A DNA stretch of 64,000 nucleotides from positions 1 to 64,000 of the forward strand of contig CANMJA010000015.1 of the NCBI GenBank assembly GCA_947498055.1, written 5' to 3'. The notes below the pieces were generated by a model. The model was given only the letters and a program-made list of their open reading frames with translations, searched no databases and was not told the origin of the DNA. Source of the DNA: an uncultured Tenacibaculum sp. (GTDB lineage Bacteria > Bacteroidota > Bacteroidia > Flavobacteriales > Flavobacteriaceae). Positions 25,101 through 34,501 of this stretch are shown here, piece after piece (the stretch's first letter is position 1; each line of letters begins with the position of its first letter). The position numbers and the translations under genes are program-made.

Positions 25101-26261
25101 ATGATTATAAAAAATACGATTTACAGTTTTAAATTTATTTTAATTTGTATCTGTTCCTTGTTGTTTTCTACAAGTTTTAATATGTTAATTCCTGAGTTGC
25201 CCGAGTTTTTAAGCAACTTAGGAGGTGTAGAATATAAAGGTTTAATTATAGCATTATTTACATTAACAGCAGGTTTGTCTAGACCTTTTAGTGGCAAATT
25301 AACAGATACCATTGGTAGAAAACCAGTAATGTTATTCGGAGCTTTTGTATGTGTTATTTGTGGTTTTTTATATCCAATATTAACAACAGTTTCAGGTTTT
25401 TTATTTCTAAGATTATTTCATGGTTTTTCAACAGGGTTTACACCAACTGCCATAACAGCATATGTAGCAGATGTGATTCCTCAAAATCGTTGGGGAGAAG
25501 CAATAGGAATGCAGGGGTTGTTTTTTAGCACAGGCTTTGCATTAGGCCCTGCATTGGGTAGTTTCATAAAATTACAGTACTCTTTCGATGCCCTGTTTTA
25601 CAGTTCTTCTTTAATCTCTTTATTAGCAGTAATAGCTTTTTTAAACATCAAAGAAACATTAATAGAGAAAGAACGATTTACGAGACAAACGTTATTAATA
25701 TCTAAAAATGAAATTATAGCAAAAGAAGTGTTTCCTGCTGCGATCATTACTTTTTTATATTATTTTCCTTTTGGTGTTATCCTAACGGTAATTCCAGATT
25801 GGAGCTCTTTTCTTGGTATTGTAAATAAAGGATCTTTCTTTATCTATTTTACCATTGCTTCATTAGTAGTACGATTTATTTCTGGAAAAGTTTCTGATTT
25901 GTACGGAAGATTTATTGTACTAAAAATAGGATTGATATTATTGTTTTTTTCGTTATTATTTTTAGGTTTTTTTATAACACGTAATCAATTATTTATAGGA
26001 GCTTCTTTGTATGGAGCAGCAATGGGAATATTATCGCCAACCGTAAATGCTTGGACGATAGATTTAAGTATTGCAAAACATAGAGGTAAAGCAATAGCAA
26101 CTCGTTTTATAGCTCTAGAAGCTGGTATAGGTTTGGGAGCTTTATTTTCGGGCTGGTATTTTAAAAACTCAGTAACAAAAATTCCACATTTATTTTTCAT
26201 TTGTGCATTTCTAATTTTTATTAGTTTTATATATTTAATGAGATATTTAAAAAGAGAATAG
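25101..26261 (+). CDS. MFS transporter
   Basis: Major facilitator of 386 aa with twelve predicted helices. The signature loop between helices 2 and 3 is GKLTDTIGRKPVM, repeated in the second half as GKVSDLYGRFIVL; GPALGSF in helix 5 is typical of drug/metabolite antiporters. Substrate unknown. It starts immediately after the HD-phosphohydrolase stop, in a unit divergent from the Crp-type regulator. Confidence 0.85.
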   Translation: MIIKNTIYSFKFILICICSLLFSTSFNMLIPELPEFLSNLGGVEYKGLIIALFTLTAGLSRPFSGKLTDTIGRKPVMLFGAFVCVICGFLYPILTTVSGFLFLRLFHGFSTGFTPTAITAYVADVIPQNRWGEAIGMQGLFFSTGFALGPALGSFIKLQYSFDALFYSSSLISLLAVIAFLNIKETLIEKERFTRQTLLISKNEIIAKEVFPAAIITFLYYFPFGVILTVIPDWSSFLGIVNKGSFFIYFTIASLVVRFISGKVSDLYGRFIVLKIGLILLFFSLLFLGFFITRNQLFIGASLYGAAMGILSPTVNAWTIDLSIAKHRGKAIATRFIALEAGIGLGALFSGWYFKNSVTKIPHLFFICAFLIFISFIYLMRYLKRE

Positions 26262-26340
26262 AAGTTTTTTAAAGTATGGTAAGAAGAAGTTAATGGTGTT
26301 TTTCACTTAACTACTTAACTCTTCATACTTCAAAATAATA

Positions 26341-26493
26341 TTATTTACTAGGAAAACGTTCTTTTAAAAAATCAAAAAAACTCCCTTTCTTAAATTCAAC
26401 AAAGTGAAGATGTTTATCGAGTTCCATTTTTAATTCTTCAGATACAGGAATAAATTGTTGGAAATGCTTAAAAAGTAATTCTTTGTTTTCCAT
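26341..26493 (-). pseudogene. Truncated Crp/Fnr-type gene
   Basis: A 50-codon frame starting MENKELLFKHFQQFIPVSEE resembles the first helices of Crp/cNMP-binding regulators (up to HFVEFKKG), but the barrel and HTH are missing and the frame ends FFDFLKERFPSK. It is probably a deletion remnant, though a small functional peptide cannot be excluded. The rest of this 345-base gap between the MFS and M16 genes holds only the M16 terminator. Confidence 0.45.
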
Positions 26494-26571
26494 GCTATTT
26501 TGTTTTTAAATGAAATTTTCACAAAGGAGTTTACATTTCAGGATATAAAATTAGTATCCTAAAAAAAATAG

Positions 26572-26603
26572 AAAAAAGCTATCCATTTTACTGGATAGCT
26601 TTT
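26572..26603 (-). terminator. Terminator of the M16 peptidase gene
   Basis: A 12-bp stem (AAAAGCTATCCA and complement) with a 6-nt loop and, read on the minus strand, a T6 run. Confidence 0.8.
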
Positions 26604-26607
26604 CATT

Positions 26608-29460
26608 TTACTGTTTCACTTTTTCTTGTAATTTATTTAGTATGACAGGTTCTCCAAAACCTAATTCTTTCATTCTCTTTAATTGCGTTTCTGCATCACC
26701 AACAACCAACCATATCATTTTATTCGCATCTAAATATTTTTTAGAAAGTTCTTGAATTTTAGGAATGGTCATTTCCGTAACAATCTTCTCACGATCTTTT
26801 ACATAATCTGAGTTTAAATTATAAGTACTTATATTTTCTAACATTCTTAATTTAGCTCGCATCGTTTCAAAAGCGCGTGCATTACTTTTTATTAAGAAGC
26901 CTTTTGTAGTAGCTAAATCTTTTTCGTTATAGTTTTTACCATAATTTTCTAAAATTTGTTTCACTAATTTAGAAGCTTCTAAGGTAACATTGCTTCGAAC
27001 ACCACTAGATATTGTAAAAGGCCCTTTTTCTTTAGAACCAGAAAAACGTGATCGTATACCATAAGTATATCCTTTTCCTTCTCTTAATTGTTGTGTTAAT
27101 TGAGAAGCAAAACCACCACCACCAAGTATATAATTCATTACAGTTGCAGGATAATAATCTTTATCATTAAAAGCTAAGGCAGGCGCGCCAAAACGCAATT
27201 GAGATTGCTTAGCATTAGGAATGTCGTAAAAATAGACTGTTGATTTCTTTGGAGGTTCTGGAGCACCAAAGCTAGGTATAGTAACCTTTTTTGCCTTCCA
27301 ATCTGTTTGTAAAGATTGTAGTGAATTAAGTATTTTCTCTTTATCAATATCTCCAACTACATGCATGGTAGTAACCGAAGGAGATATGTAATTAGAATAA
27401 TAAGATTTTAAATCGTCTAGAGTAATTGCCTGAACACTTTCAATAGTTCCTAATGTATTTTTAGAAAGAATATGATCGTTTCCGTAAATTAATTTATTGT
27501 ATTCGTTAGATGCAATAGCATTTGGACTCGCTTTTTGTTGTCTTAAATTAGTAATAGCTCTTTTCTTTAACAACTCAAATTCAGCAGCATCCCATCTTGG
27601 TTCTAATAACATCTCTTTAACTAAGGCTAAAGTTTGAAGATAATTTTTTGCTAAAGTAGTACCAGTGATTCTAATATTCCTTTTAGTTGCAAAAATATTT
27701 ACAGATGCTCCTAGTTGTGCTATTGCATCTTGTAAATCGCTTACAGCTTTGTTTTTGGTACCTTTTTCTAACATGCTAGCAGTAAGATTAGCTACGCCTA
27801 GCTTATCCATTTTTTCTAATAACTGACCTCCTTCGATAATAAAGTTAAATTCTACTAAAGGTACTTCTGTGTTATTAATGCCAAATACTTTTAAGCCATT
27901 TTGTAAGCTCTCTTTCCAAACAGTTGGTACTTTTACTATCGGTTTTTTACCATAAGGAGGTTCTATAGAACGGTTAAAAGTTGAAGGTGTTTTTTCGTAG
28001 GTAGCGGTAATAGAAGGATCAAAAGAGTCTTCAGCTCCAGCTACAATTTTTTCTTCAGCAATTTGTGCTTCTTTAGAATTTGTTAACGCTAATTGTTTTT
28101 CATTTTTCGGAACAAAACTAGTAGCAACAAAGTTTTTGTTTTTAATGTATTTATTAAAAACATTGATAACATCTTCTTTAGTAACAGCTAGTGCATTTTT
28201 TAATTCTTCCGTAGCATATCCAGGGTTTCCAGTATAGGTGTTGTAAGAAGCTAATCGAGAACCTTTACCCAAAACACTAGATAAACCTTGATAAAAATCA
28301 GTTTCAAAACCAGCTTTTATTCGGTCTAAATCTTTTTGCGGAATCCCATTTTTTTCAAAATCTTTAAATGCTGTTTCAATCCCTATTTTAACACTGTCTA
28401 ATTTAGTATTATTAAAAGCTCTAACTATTAATTGTGTTTGTCCAGCTACTTCCGAAGAAAAACTAAACATGGTAGTTCTGGAGGTTAACTTTAAATCATC
28501 CACTAATACCTTGTTTAAAGGAGCTTTTTTTCCACTACTTAAATATTCTGTTAAGATATCTAAAGCATACGAATCTTTATGATATTGTTCTACGGTAGGC
28601 CAAGTGAGTGTAAGTTCTGGTAAACGAGCAAAATTATCCTCATAGTAAACCAATTTATTTTCTGTAAGTACACCAGGTCTTTTTTCAATAGGTGCTATTT
28701 CTTCTCCTTTAGGAATTTCATCAAAGTATTTATGTACCCATTCTTTGGCTTGGGTAACATCTATATCCCCAGTTAATACTAGGGTAGAGTTATTTGGAAC
28801 ATACCATTTTTTAAAGAAAGTTTTTACATCTTCTAAAGTAGCATTTTGTAAATCTTCTAAAGACCCAATTACTTGCCAGTTGTATGGGTGCTCTTTAGGA
28901 TATAAATTTTTACCTATTACATACTGTCTATGTCCATAAGGTCTATTGTCAATACTTTGTCTTTTTTCGTTTTTTACTACCTGTTTTTCTTTTGCAAGTA
29001 CAGGATCTGTAACCGTATTAATAAACCAACCTAACTTATCTGCTTCTGCCCAAATCATTTTTTCTAACGCATCACTAGGTACAGTTTGCAAATAATTAGT
29101 TCGATCATTAGAAGTAGAACCATTTGCTCCTGAGCCACCGATGCGAGCACTCATTTTATCTAAACCACCTTTTCCTAAGTTTTCTGATTCTAAAAATAAC
29201 AGATGTTCAAATAAATGAGCAAAACCTGTTCTTCCTTCCACTTCTCTAGCAGAACCTACATGAACCATTAGTTCTACAGCTACAACTGGGTCTGATTTAT
29301 CTACATGAAAAATAACATCTAAACCATTTTCTAGTGTTATCTTCTCATAATCTATTTTTAAGTTCGTCTTTTTCTCTTTGGTTGTTTTTACTTCTTTATT
29401 ACTAGTTGTACAACTAACAATTGTTAAAATAAATAAGCTAAAAATTGTTTTTTTTATCAT
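26608..29460 (-). CDS. M16-family zinc metallopeptidase, lipoprotein
   Basis: Insulinase/pitrilysin-family protease of 950 aa. The lipobox gives Cys17 (TIVSCTTSN), so the protein is lipid-anchored outside the cytoplasm. The inverted zinc motif is HLFEH (His82, Glu85, His86) with the distal Glu in the usual downstream region (VKNEKRQ). The two homologous halves typical of M16B enzymes are present in one chain; the second half lacks the zinc motif and has the RxxxGxxY pattern (REGKGYTYGI). It probably degrades peptides in the periplasm or at the surface. Monocistronic. Confidence 0.9.
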   Translation of the reverse strand: MIKKTIFSLFILTIVSCTTSNKEVKTTKEKKTNLKIDYEKITLENGLDVIFHVDKSDPVVAVELMVHVGSAREVEGRTGFAHLFEHLLFLESENLGKGGLDKMSARIGGSGANGSTSNDRTNYLQTVPSDALEKMIWAEADKLGWFINTVTDPVLAKEKQVVKNEKRQSIDNRPYGHRQYVIGKNLYPKEHPYNWQVIGSLEDLQNATLEDVKTFFKKWYVPNNSTLVLTGDIDVTQAKEWVHKYFDEIPKGEEIAPIEKRPGVLTENKLVYYEDNFARLPELTLTWPTVEQYHKDSYALDILTEYLSSGKKAPLNKVLVDDLKLTSRTTMFSFSSEVAGQTQLIVRAFNNTKLDSVKIGIETAFKDFEKNGIPQKDLDRIKAGFETDFYQGLSSVLGKGSRLASYNTYTGNPGYATEELKNALAVTKEDVINVFNKYIKNKNFVATSFVPKNEKQLALTNSKEAQIAEEKIVAGAEDSFDPSITATYEKTPSTFNRSIEPPYGKKPIVKVPTVWKESLQNGLKVFGINNTEVPLVEFNFIIEGGQLLEKMDKLGVANLTASMLEKGTKNKAVSDLQDAIAQLGASVNIFATKRNIRITGTTLAKNYLQTLALVKEMLLEPRWDAAEFELLKKRAITNLRQQKASPNAIASNEYNKLIYGNDHILSKNTLGTIESVQAITLDDLKSYYSNYISPSVTTMHVVGDIDKEKILNSLQSLQTDWKAKKVTIPSFGAPEPPKKSTVYFYDIPNAKQSQLRFGAPALAFNDKDYYPATVMNYILGGGGFASQLTQQLREGKGYTYGIRSRFSGSKEKGPFTISSGVRSNVTLEASKLVKQILENYGKNYNEKDLATTKGFLIKSNARAFETMRAKLRMLENISTYNLNSDYVKDREKIVTEMTIPKIQELSKKYLDANKMIWLVVGDAETQLKRMKELGFGEPVILNKLQEKVKQ

Positions 29461-29498
29461 GATTGGTTGATATTTAAAGCCATGAAATTAATAAAATA

Positions 29499-29539
29499 AA
29501 AAGAGGTACTAACAATAATCATTGTTAAATACCTCTTTT
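29499..29539 (-). terminator. Terminator of the AhpD-like gene
   Basis: Nested stems AAAAGAGGTA/TACCTCTTTT and AACAAT/ATTGTT with a T-rich tract on the minus strand, after the AhpD-like gene. Confidence 0.75.
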
Positions 29540-29565
29540 ACGCTTTTTAAGACTATGAAATAAAA

Positions 29566-30117
29566 TTATTTACTCCAAGCAAATTTTTCAAATGGTGCAT
29601 CTACAGGAGTTTCTGCCAAATGATTTGTATAATTACTAAGAATTTTTTGAGAGTAACCCAATAAAATTTCTAGTATGTGTTGGTTTGTGTACCCTACACT
29701 TTTAAATGTATCTATCTCTTCCTTAGATAGTATGCCTCTATTGTTAACAATCTTTAATGTAGTTTCATGTAAAATTTGTAGCTTTTCATTAGGCAATTGG
29801 CTGCGATTTCTTAATGCGTCTGTTATTGCTGCATCCACTTTCATCATATGTGCAATAGCGGTATGAGCTGGTACACAATAATGACATTCGTTTTCTACAT
29901 TAATTGTTTGCCATATAACGGTTAGTTCATCGGCATTAAATGCTGTTTTTTCACCAAATAAAGAATGTAGTTTTTGATATGCTTCAAGAACTGCAGGAGA
30001 TTCAGCCATTACGCCATGAAGATTAGGAATCATACCAAATGCCTTTATCGAATTTTCTAATAATGGCTTGCTCTCTTCTGGAGCTGTTTCTTGTGTGTGA
30101 ATTTTAAATATGCTCAT
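29566..30117 (-). CDS. Carboxymuconolactone decarboxylase/AhpD-like protein
   Basis: All-helical protein of 183 aa of the AhpD-like alkylhydroperoxidase family. The redox motif is ECHYCVPAH with Cys78 and Cys81 and the following His85, matching the AhpD active-site spacing. Such proteins reduce peroxides or take part in thiol redox reactions in the cytoplasm. It lies downstream of a TetR gene, and an operator with the same 16-bp palindrome as the TetR promoter lies between them, so it is the likely regulated gene. Confidence 0.85.
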   Translation of the reverse strand: MSIFKIHTQETAPEESKPLLENSIKAFGMIPNLHGVMAESPAVLEAYQKLHSLFGEKTAFNADELTVIWQTINVENECHYCVPAHTAIAHMMKVDAAITDALRNRSQLPNEKLQILHETTLKIVNNRGILSKEEIDTFKSVGYTNQHILEILLGYSQKILSNYTNHLAETPVDAPFEKFAWSK

Positions 30118-30137
30118 AATTATTATTGATTAAATTT

Positions 30138-30159
30138 TAACTAAACAATCGTTTAGTTA
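30138..30159. promoter_or_regulatory. TetR operator before the AhpD-like gene
   Basis: TAACTAAAC-AATC-GTTTAGTTA, 9-bp arms. Its 16-bp core is the exact reverse complement of the core in the TetR promoter (30759-30776). Confidence 0.75.
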
Positions 30160-30172
30160 TTGGTTAAAAAAA

Positions 30173-30739
30173 TTATTCTTCTTTAAAAATGTTTTCTATA
30201 AAAATATGTAGTTGTGATTTATTAAATACTTTTGAAGCAGATGCTAAGCCAAAGATAGATACGATAAAATAATCCGCTTGCTCGCTTCTTTCTTTTTCAG
30301 TGAGGTTTACTTCTTGTTTCAAATTGTTTAAAAATAAATTTCTTATTTCATTGGTAAATGTGGATAATTGAGATGTAACCTTAGAATCTGAATTATCATA
30401 AAGTTCATTAGCAGTATTCGTCACTAAACATCCTCTTACAAAATCGTTATGGTCTTTAGAAAACAACAAGAAATCGTAAAAGTATTGTTTGATTCCTTTA
30501 ATACCATTATTAGACTTCAAGAGTTTATCTGTAATAACCTTTATTTTTTTTCGGTAACATTTGATACTTTCTAAAAGAACTCCCGTTTTACTTCCAAAGC
30601 TAGAGTAGATAGAAAATTTATTAATTCCCATTTCTTTTTCTAGCATTTGCATAGAAGTAGTTTCATAACCATTTTTCCAAAGCAAGTGCATTGCTTTTTC
30701 TATTACTACTTCCTCGTTATATTCTTTTTTTCTTGCCAT
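30173..30739 (-). CDS. TetR-family transcriptional regulator
   Basis: Repressor of 188 aa. The N-terminal HTH (about residues 8-52) has the family pattern AMHLLWKNGYETTSMQMLEK followed by GINKFSIYSSFGSKTGVLLE; the C-terminal helical ligand domain resembles the YxaF/AcuR-like branch controlling reactive-compound detoxification. A palindrome overlaps its own -7 box and another precedes the AhpD-like gene, which supports autorepression and control of that gene. Confidence 0.9.
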   Translation of the reverse strand: MARKKEYNEEVVIEKAMHLLWKNGYETTSMQMLEKEMGINKFSIYSSFGSKTGVLLESIKCYRKKIKVITDKLLKSNNGIKGIKQYFYDFLLFSKDHNDFVRGCLVTNTANELYDNSDSKVTSQLSTFTNEIRNLFLNNLKQEVNLTEKERSEQADYFIVSIFGLASASKVFNKSQLHIFIENIFKEE

Positions 30740-30754
30740 TTGTTATAATTATTA

Positions 30755-30776
30755 CAAATCTAAACGATTGTTTAGA
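30755..30776 (-). promoter_or_regulatory. TetR promoter and operator
   Basis: On the minus strand TAGATTTG (30755-30762) matches the Bacteroidota -7 box. It overlaps the palindrome TCTAAAC-GATT-GTTTAGA (30759-30776), so a bound repressor would block its own promoter. Confidence 0.7.
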
Positions 30777-30858
30777 AATAAAAAAATAATTAACACGATT
30801 TTATTACAAGTTAAGATTCAAATATCTTTTTTAAGTCTTTGTAATGTATAATAAGGTA

Positions 30859-31815
30859 TTACTCTAGAATATTTGAAATCATTTTTTCAATTTGATTTTT
30901 ATTTTTGTGTAAAATATCTTCTACATGAAGTTGTAAAGCCCTAATATTATCTATAGAAGCATCATCCATAGCTTCATTTCCTTCTTTTAACTCTGTTTGA
31001 AATCGGAAATAATTTTCCTTTTTTAATATTTTAGATAGTTGATAGTCTACAGTTTCACTTAATCCGTCAAAAACGCAACTAAGAATAGGTTGTGCCCAAC
31101 CAATTAACCCTAAATCTTTAATATCGTTATGAAATAATCTTTTGGTTAAATGACCAGTACCTAATGAAACTATTTTTATTTCTTCATCCGTTTTCTTAAA
31201 ATAGGATTTAGCTTCCGTATATGCGCACATTGCGGGATTATTAGCATAAATTCCTCCATCGATAAAAGATAAATAATCGTTTTGCTTATAAGATATTTTA
31301 TGCGGTTCAAAATAGGTAGGAGCGGCAGAGGTTGCTAAAGCTACATCTACAACGCTAAAATCGTAATCTGTTTTTTCGGGGTTTTTAGCATGCATGCTTT
31401 TAAAAATCCATGGAATTCTTCTTTCTGTTTCATAAGAAGTAATTAATACATCTGATAAAGAATCTTTGAGTCTGGCATTGCCATAATATTCAGTTAATAA
31501 ACTAGTAAGTTTGTTATTAGGAAATTTTTCATCTCTTAAATTACCTAGAGATTTTATTTTATGAAAAGTACTTCTACTAAAAATTTGATTTCCTTTGTCT
31601 CTATAAAGCTTCACTAAATCAGAAGCAGTATATTTAGGTTGTTTTCTTCCATTATCTACAGTTAAACCAAGGGCAATAATGCCACCAGTAGAAGTACCTG
31701 CGATTAAATCGAATAAATTTGTAATTGGTTCTTGCGTGATTTCTTCGATTTTTTCTAAAATTAAAGCAGGAATTAATCCTCGTATTCCCCCATCATCTAT
31801 AGATAATATTTTCAT
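30859..31815 (-). CDS. Patatin-like phospholipase
   Basis: Cytoplasmic lipid acyl hydrolase of 318 aa. The catalytic dyad is Ser42 (GTSTGG) and Asp186 (FIDGGIYANNP). The oxyanion motif at residues 7-13 reads DDGGIRG where the family normally has DGGGxRG, so the first glycine is replaced by Asp. CBASS CapV effectors are similar patatins, but there is no cyclase gene nearby; the neighbour is galE, 31 bases away. A housekeeping phospholipase role is more likely. Confidence 0.85.
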   Translation of the reverse strand: MKILSIDDGGIRGLIPALILEKIEEITQEPITNLFDLIAGTSTGGIIALGLTVDNGRKQPKYTASDLVKLYRDKGNQIFSRSTFHKIKSLGNLRDEKFPNNKLTSLLTEYYGNARLKDSLSDVLITSYETERRIPWIFKSMHAKNPEKTDYDFSVVDVALATSAAPTYFEPHKISYKQNDYLSFIDGGIYANNPAMCAYTEAKSYFKKTDEEIKIVSLGTGHLTKRLFHNDIKDLGLIGWAQPILSCVFDGLSETVDYQLSKILKKENYFRFQTELKEGNEAMDDASIDNIRALQLHVEDILHKNKNQIEKMISNILE

Positions 31816-31846
31816 TTTTTCTTTTTTAAGTGAATTTATATTTTCC

Positions 31847-32857
31847 TTATTTCTGACTTTCTTGCCATTCCCAAGCAGACTTTAGTGCTTCTTCTAAGGT
31901 TTTTTCAGTTTTCCAATTTAATTCTCTATTAGCAATAGTAGTATCTGCATATGCAGCAGTAACATCGCCTTCTCGTTTAGCAACAATTTTATAGTTTAGT
32001 TTTTGATTAGTTGCTTTTTCAAAGGCTTTTATAATTTCTAATACAGAACTACCTGTGCCGGTTCCTATATTAAAATATTCAAAATTATTCTTATTATCTT
32101 TATTTAATAACCGTTGTAGTGCTGCAATATGAGCTTTTGCTAAATCTACCACATGAATATAATCTCGAATAGCAGTTCCGTCTGGGGTATTATAATCATC
32201 TCCAAAAACAGAAAGTTCTTCTCTAATACCAGCGGCAGTTTGCGTAACATACGGTATTAAGTTTTGAGGAATTCCTAATGGTAACTCTCCAATTTTATAA
32301 CTGTCATGTGCGCCAATAGGATTAAAATATCGTAAAGCAATAGCATTTAAATTATTTGCTTTACAAGTATCTTTAATAATTTCTTCTCCTATTTGTTTGG
32401 TGTTTCCGTAAGGAGATTCAGCAGGTTTTATCGGGGCATTTTCAGTAATAGGAAGTTCATCGGCTTGTCCATAAACAGTACAAGAAGAACTAAAAATAAA
32501 ATGATCTATTTTTCGATCTCTCATTTCTTGTAAAAGATACACCAAACTTCCTATATTGTTTTCATAGTATTCTAAAGGTTTCTGAACACTTTCGCCCACA
32601 GCTTTAAATGCAGCAAAATGAATAATTCCATCAATAGTATTTGTATCAAAGAAATTTTTCACTTCTTGTTTTTTACGTAAGTCTATTCTATGAAATTCTG
32701 GTTTTTTTCCTGTAATTTCAGTAATACTATTTAAAACAGAAATATTAGAATTAGATAGATCATCAATAATGACAACATCAAATCCAACATTTTGAAGTTC
32801 TACAACGGTGTGAGAACCAATAAAACCAAGACCACCTGTAACTAAAATTGTTTTCAT
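31847..32857 (-). CDS. galE: UDP-glucose 4-epimerase
   Basis: Short-chain dehydrogenase-type epimerase of 336 aa interconverting UDP-glucose and UDP-galactose (or the GlcNAc forms). Visible are the NAD-binding GGLGFIGSHT at the N-terminus, the catalytic Ser/Thr region FSSSCTVYG and the YxxxK pair in SPYGNTK. It forms a tight unit with a small membrane protein (3 bases) and a DegT aminotransferase (4 bases), indicating surface-polysaccharide sugar synthesis. Confidence 0.92.
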   Translation of the reverse strand: MKTILVTGGLGFIGSHTVVELQNVGFDVVIIDDLSNSNISVLNSITEITGKKPEFHRIDLRKKQEVKNFFDTNTIDGIIHFAAFKAVGESVQKPLEYYENNIGSLVYLLQEMRDRKIDHFIFSSSCTVYGQADELPITENAPIKPAESPYGNTKQIGEEIIKDTCKANNLNAIALRYFNPIGAHDSYKIGELPLGIPQNLIPYVTQTAAGIREELSVFGDDYNTPDGTAIRDYIHVVDLAKAHIAALQRLLNKDNKNNFEYFNIGTGTGSSVLEIIKAFEKATNQKLNYKIVAKREGDVTAAYADTTIANRELNWKTEKTLEEALKSAWEWQESQK

Positions 32858-32860
32858 AAA

Positions 32861-33277
32861 TTAAGAATTTAACTCGGTATTTTTAATGTTTAAAGTTTGT
32901 GCAATAGTATTTTTAGTAGGTCTAATTAAATACATGTAAATAAGCAATATAAAGCCTAATAAAATAAAATCAGGTTTTAGAAATAAAATAACAAAACAAG
33001 AAGCTTCAAGAATTGCCCAACGAACTATAGAAGCAGATTGGTATATTGTTAATTTTTCATCAGTCGTAGCGTCTCTTTTAATACCTTTTAGTACAATTTT
33101 AAAGATGAAGTTACTTAAGTAATAAGCAACTAATGGAATAAAAGCATAAGGCAATGAAGTAGTATCTATTTTTAAATCCATGACATTTTTAAGATTTCCA
33201 AAAACCATATAGGCAATAGACACACCAGATATTAAAGCGAGATGAATTAACTGCAATAGTTTAAATTTTTGCTGCAT
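32861..33277 (-). CDS. Small four-helix membrane protein
   Basis: Unrecognised inner-membrane protein of 138 aa with four hydrophobic segments (about residues 10-28, 42-60, 83-101, 103-121). It lies between a DegT aminotransferase and galE with spacings of 3-4 bases, so it is co-transcribed with sugar-nucleotide genes. No catalytic motif is seen; a role in polysaccharide or membrane homeostasis would be a guess. Confidence 0.65.
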   Translation of the reverse strand: MQQKFKLLQLIHLALISGVSIAYMVFGNLKNVMDLKIDTTSLPYAFIPLVAYYLSNFIFKIVLKGIKRDATTDEKLTIYQSASIVRWAILEASCFVILFLKPDFILLGFILLIYMYLIRPTKNTIAQTLNIKNTELNS

Positions 33278-33281
33278 TTTC

Positions 33282-34430
33282 TTACTTTAAAAAGTTAGTA
33301 ATTGTTTCCGTAATAAAAGTTAACTGCTCATTGTCTAACTCTGTATGCATAGGTAAAGAAATAACGGTATCAATTAACTTATTGGTAACTTTAAAATCTT
33401 CTTCTTTATAACGAGTATCTTTATATGCTTTTTGTTGATGTAAAGGAACAGGATAATATATTGCATTAGCAATACCTTTATCTAATAAATGTTGGTGTAA
33501 ATCATCTCTTTTACCATTAGTTATTTGTATGGTGTATTGATGGAAAACATGACAATCACATTGATCGCAAATTTGGTTGCAAGATGAGGTAGTTGGTGTA
33601 ATAATATTTGAGTTATTAACAAAAGCATTATTGTAAAATTTAGCAGCATTTCTACGAGCATCGCAGTACGAATCTAATAAAGGTAATTTTACTTTTAAAA
33701 CAGCAGCTTGCATACTATCTAAACGAGAATTTACACCTACAACATCATGGTAATAACGCTTATACATTCCATGATTAACAATACCTCTAATAGTGTGAGC
33801 TAAATCATCATCATTTGTAAAAATAGCACCACCATCACCATAACAACCTAAGTTTTTCGAAGGAAAAAAAGAGGTAGTTCCTACATTTCCAATAGTTCCT
33901 GCTTTTTTCTTCGTTCCGTCTTTAAACGTATAAGTAGCACCAATGGCTTGTGCATTATCTTCAATAACAAAAAGATGATGTTCTTTTGCTATCTGCATAA
34001 TAGCATCCATATTTGCAACTTGTCCAAACAAATGAACAGGTACAATAGCTTTTGTCTTAGGAGTAATAGCTTTCTTTAAAGCATCTATATTTATATTAAA
34101 AGTATCCGCATCAACATCTACTAACACAGGTGTTAATTGTAATAAGCCAATAACTTCCACAGTAGCAGCAAAAGTAAAATCAGCAGTAATAACTTCATCA
34201 CCAGGTTGCAACCCTAAACCCATCATTGCAATTTGTAAGGCATCTGTTCCATTTGCACAAGGAATTACATGTTTTACATCTAAATATTTTTCTAAATCTG
34301 CTTGAAATTCTTTCACCTGTGGACCGTTTATATATGCAGAAGAATTTAGTACTTCTTTAATAGATTGATCTACAGTTTCTTTAATTTTTTGATACTGACT
34401 TTGTAAGTCAACCATGTGAATTTTTTTCAT
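33282..34430 (-). CDS. DegT/DnrJ/EryC1/StrS-family aminotransferase
   Basis: PLP-dependent sugar aminotransferase of 382 aa acting on nucleotide-linked keto-sugars. PLP lysine is in FFPSKNLGCYGDGG, with EDNAQAIGA binding the cofactor. A cysteine cluster (CNQICDQCDC) just before HVFHQYTI is unusual for the general family and could bind a metal. It is the first gene of the unit with the small membrane protein and galE, and diverges from the penicillin-acylase-like gene through a shared promoter region. Confidence 0.88.
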   Translation of the reverse strand: MKKIHMVDLQSQYQKIKETVDQSIKEVLNSSAYINGPQVKEFQADLEKYLDVKHVIPCANGTDALQIAMMGLGLQPGDEVITADFTFAATVEVIGLLQLTPVLVDVDADTFNINIDALKKAITPKTKAIVPVHLFGQVANMDAIMQIAKEHHLFVIEDNAQAIGATYTFKDGTKKKAGTIGNVGTTSFFPSKNLGCYGDGGAIFTNDDDLAHTIRGIVNHGMYKRYYHDVVGVNSRLDSMQAAVLKVKLPLLDSYCDARRNAAKFYNNAFVNNSNIITPTTSSCNQICDQCDCHVFHQYTIQITNGKRDDLHQHLLDKGIANAIYYPVPLHQQKAYKDTRYKEEDFKVTNKLIDTVISLPMHTELDNEQLTFITETITNFLK

Positions 34431-34461
34431 GTAAAACGGAATTTATTATACCTCAAAAATA

Positions 34462-34484
34462 CAAATTTAAAACTGTTATATTTG
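34462..34484. promoter_or_regulatory. Divergent -7 boxes
   Basis: Minus strand TAAATTTG (34462-34469) lies about 32 bases before the aminotransferase start; plus strand TATATTTG (34477-34484) lies about 17 bases before the acylase start. Both match TAnnTTTG exactly. Confidence 0.55.
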
Positions 34485-34501
34485 ATAAAATATCTTGCCA
34501 A

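Noticed and set aside
30859..31815. CBASS effector (CapV-like patatin)
   Set aside because: No CD-NTase, Cap2 or Cap3 gene is nearby; the neighbours are galE and a TetR gene.
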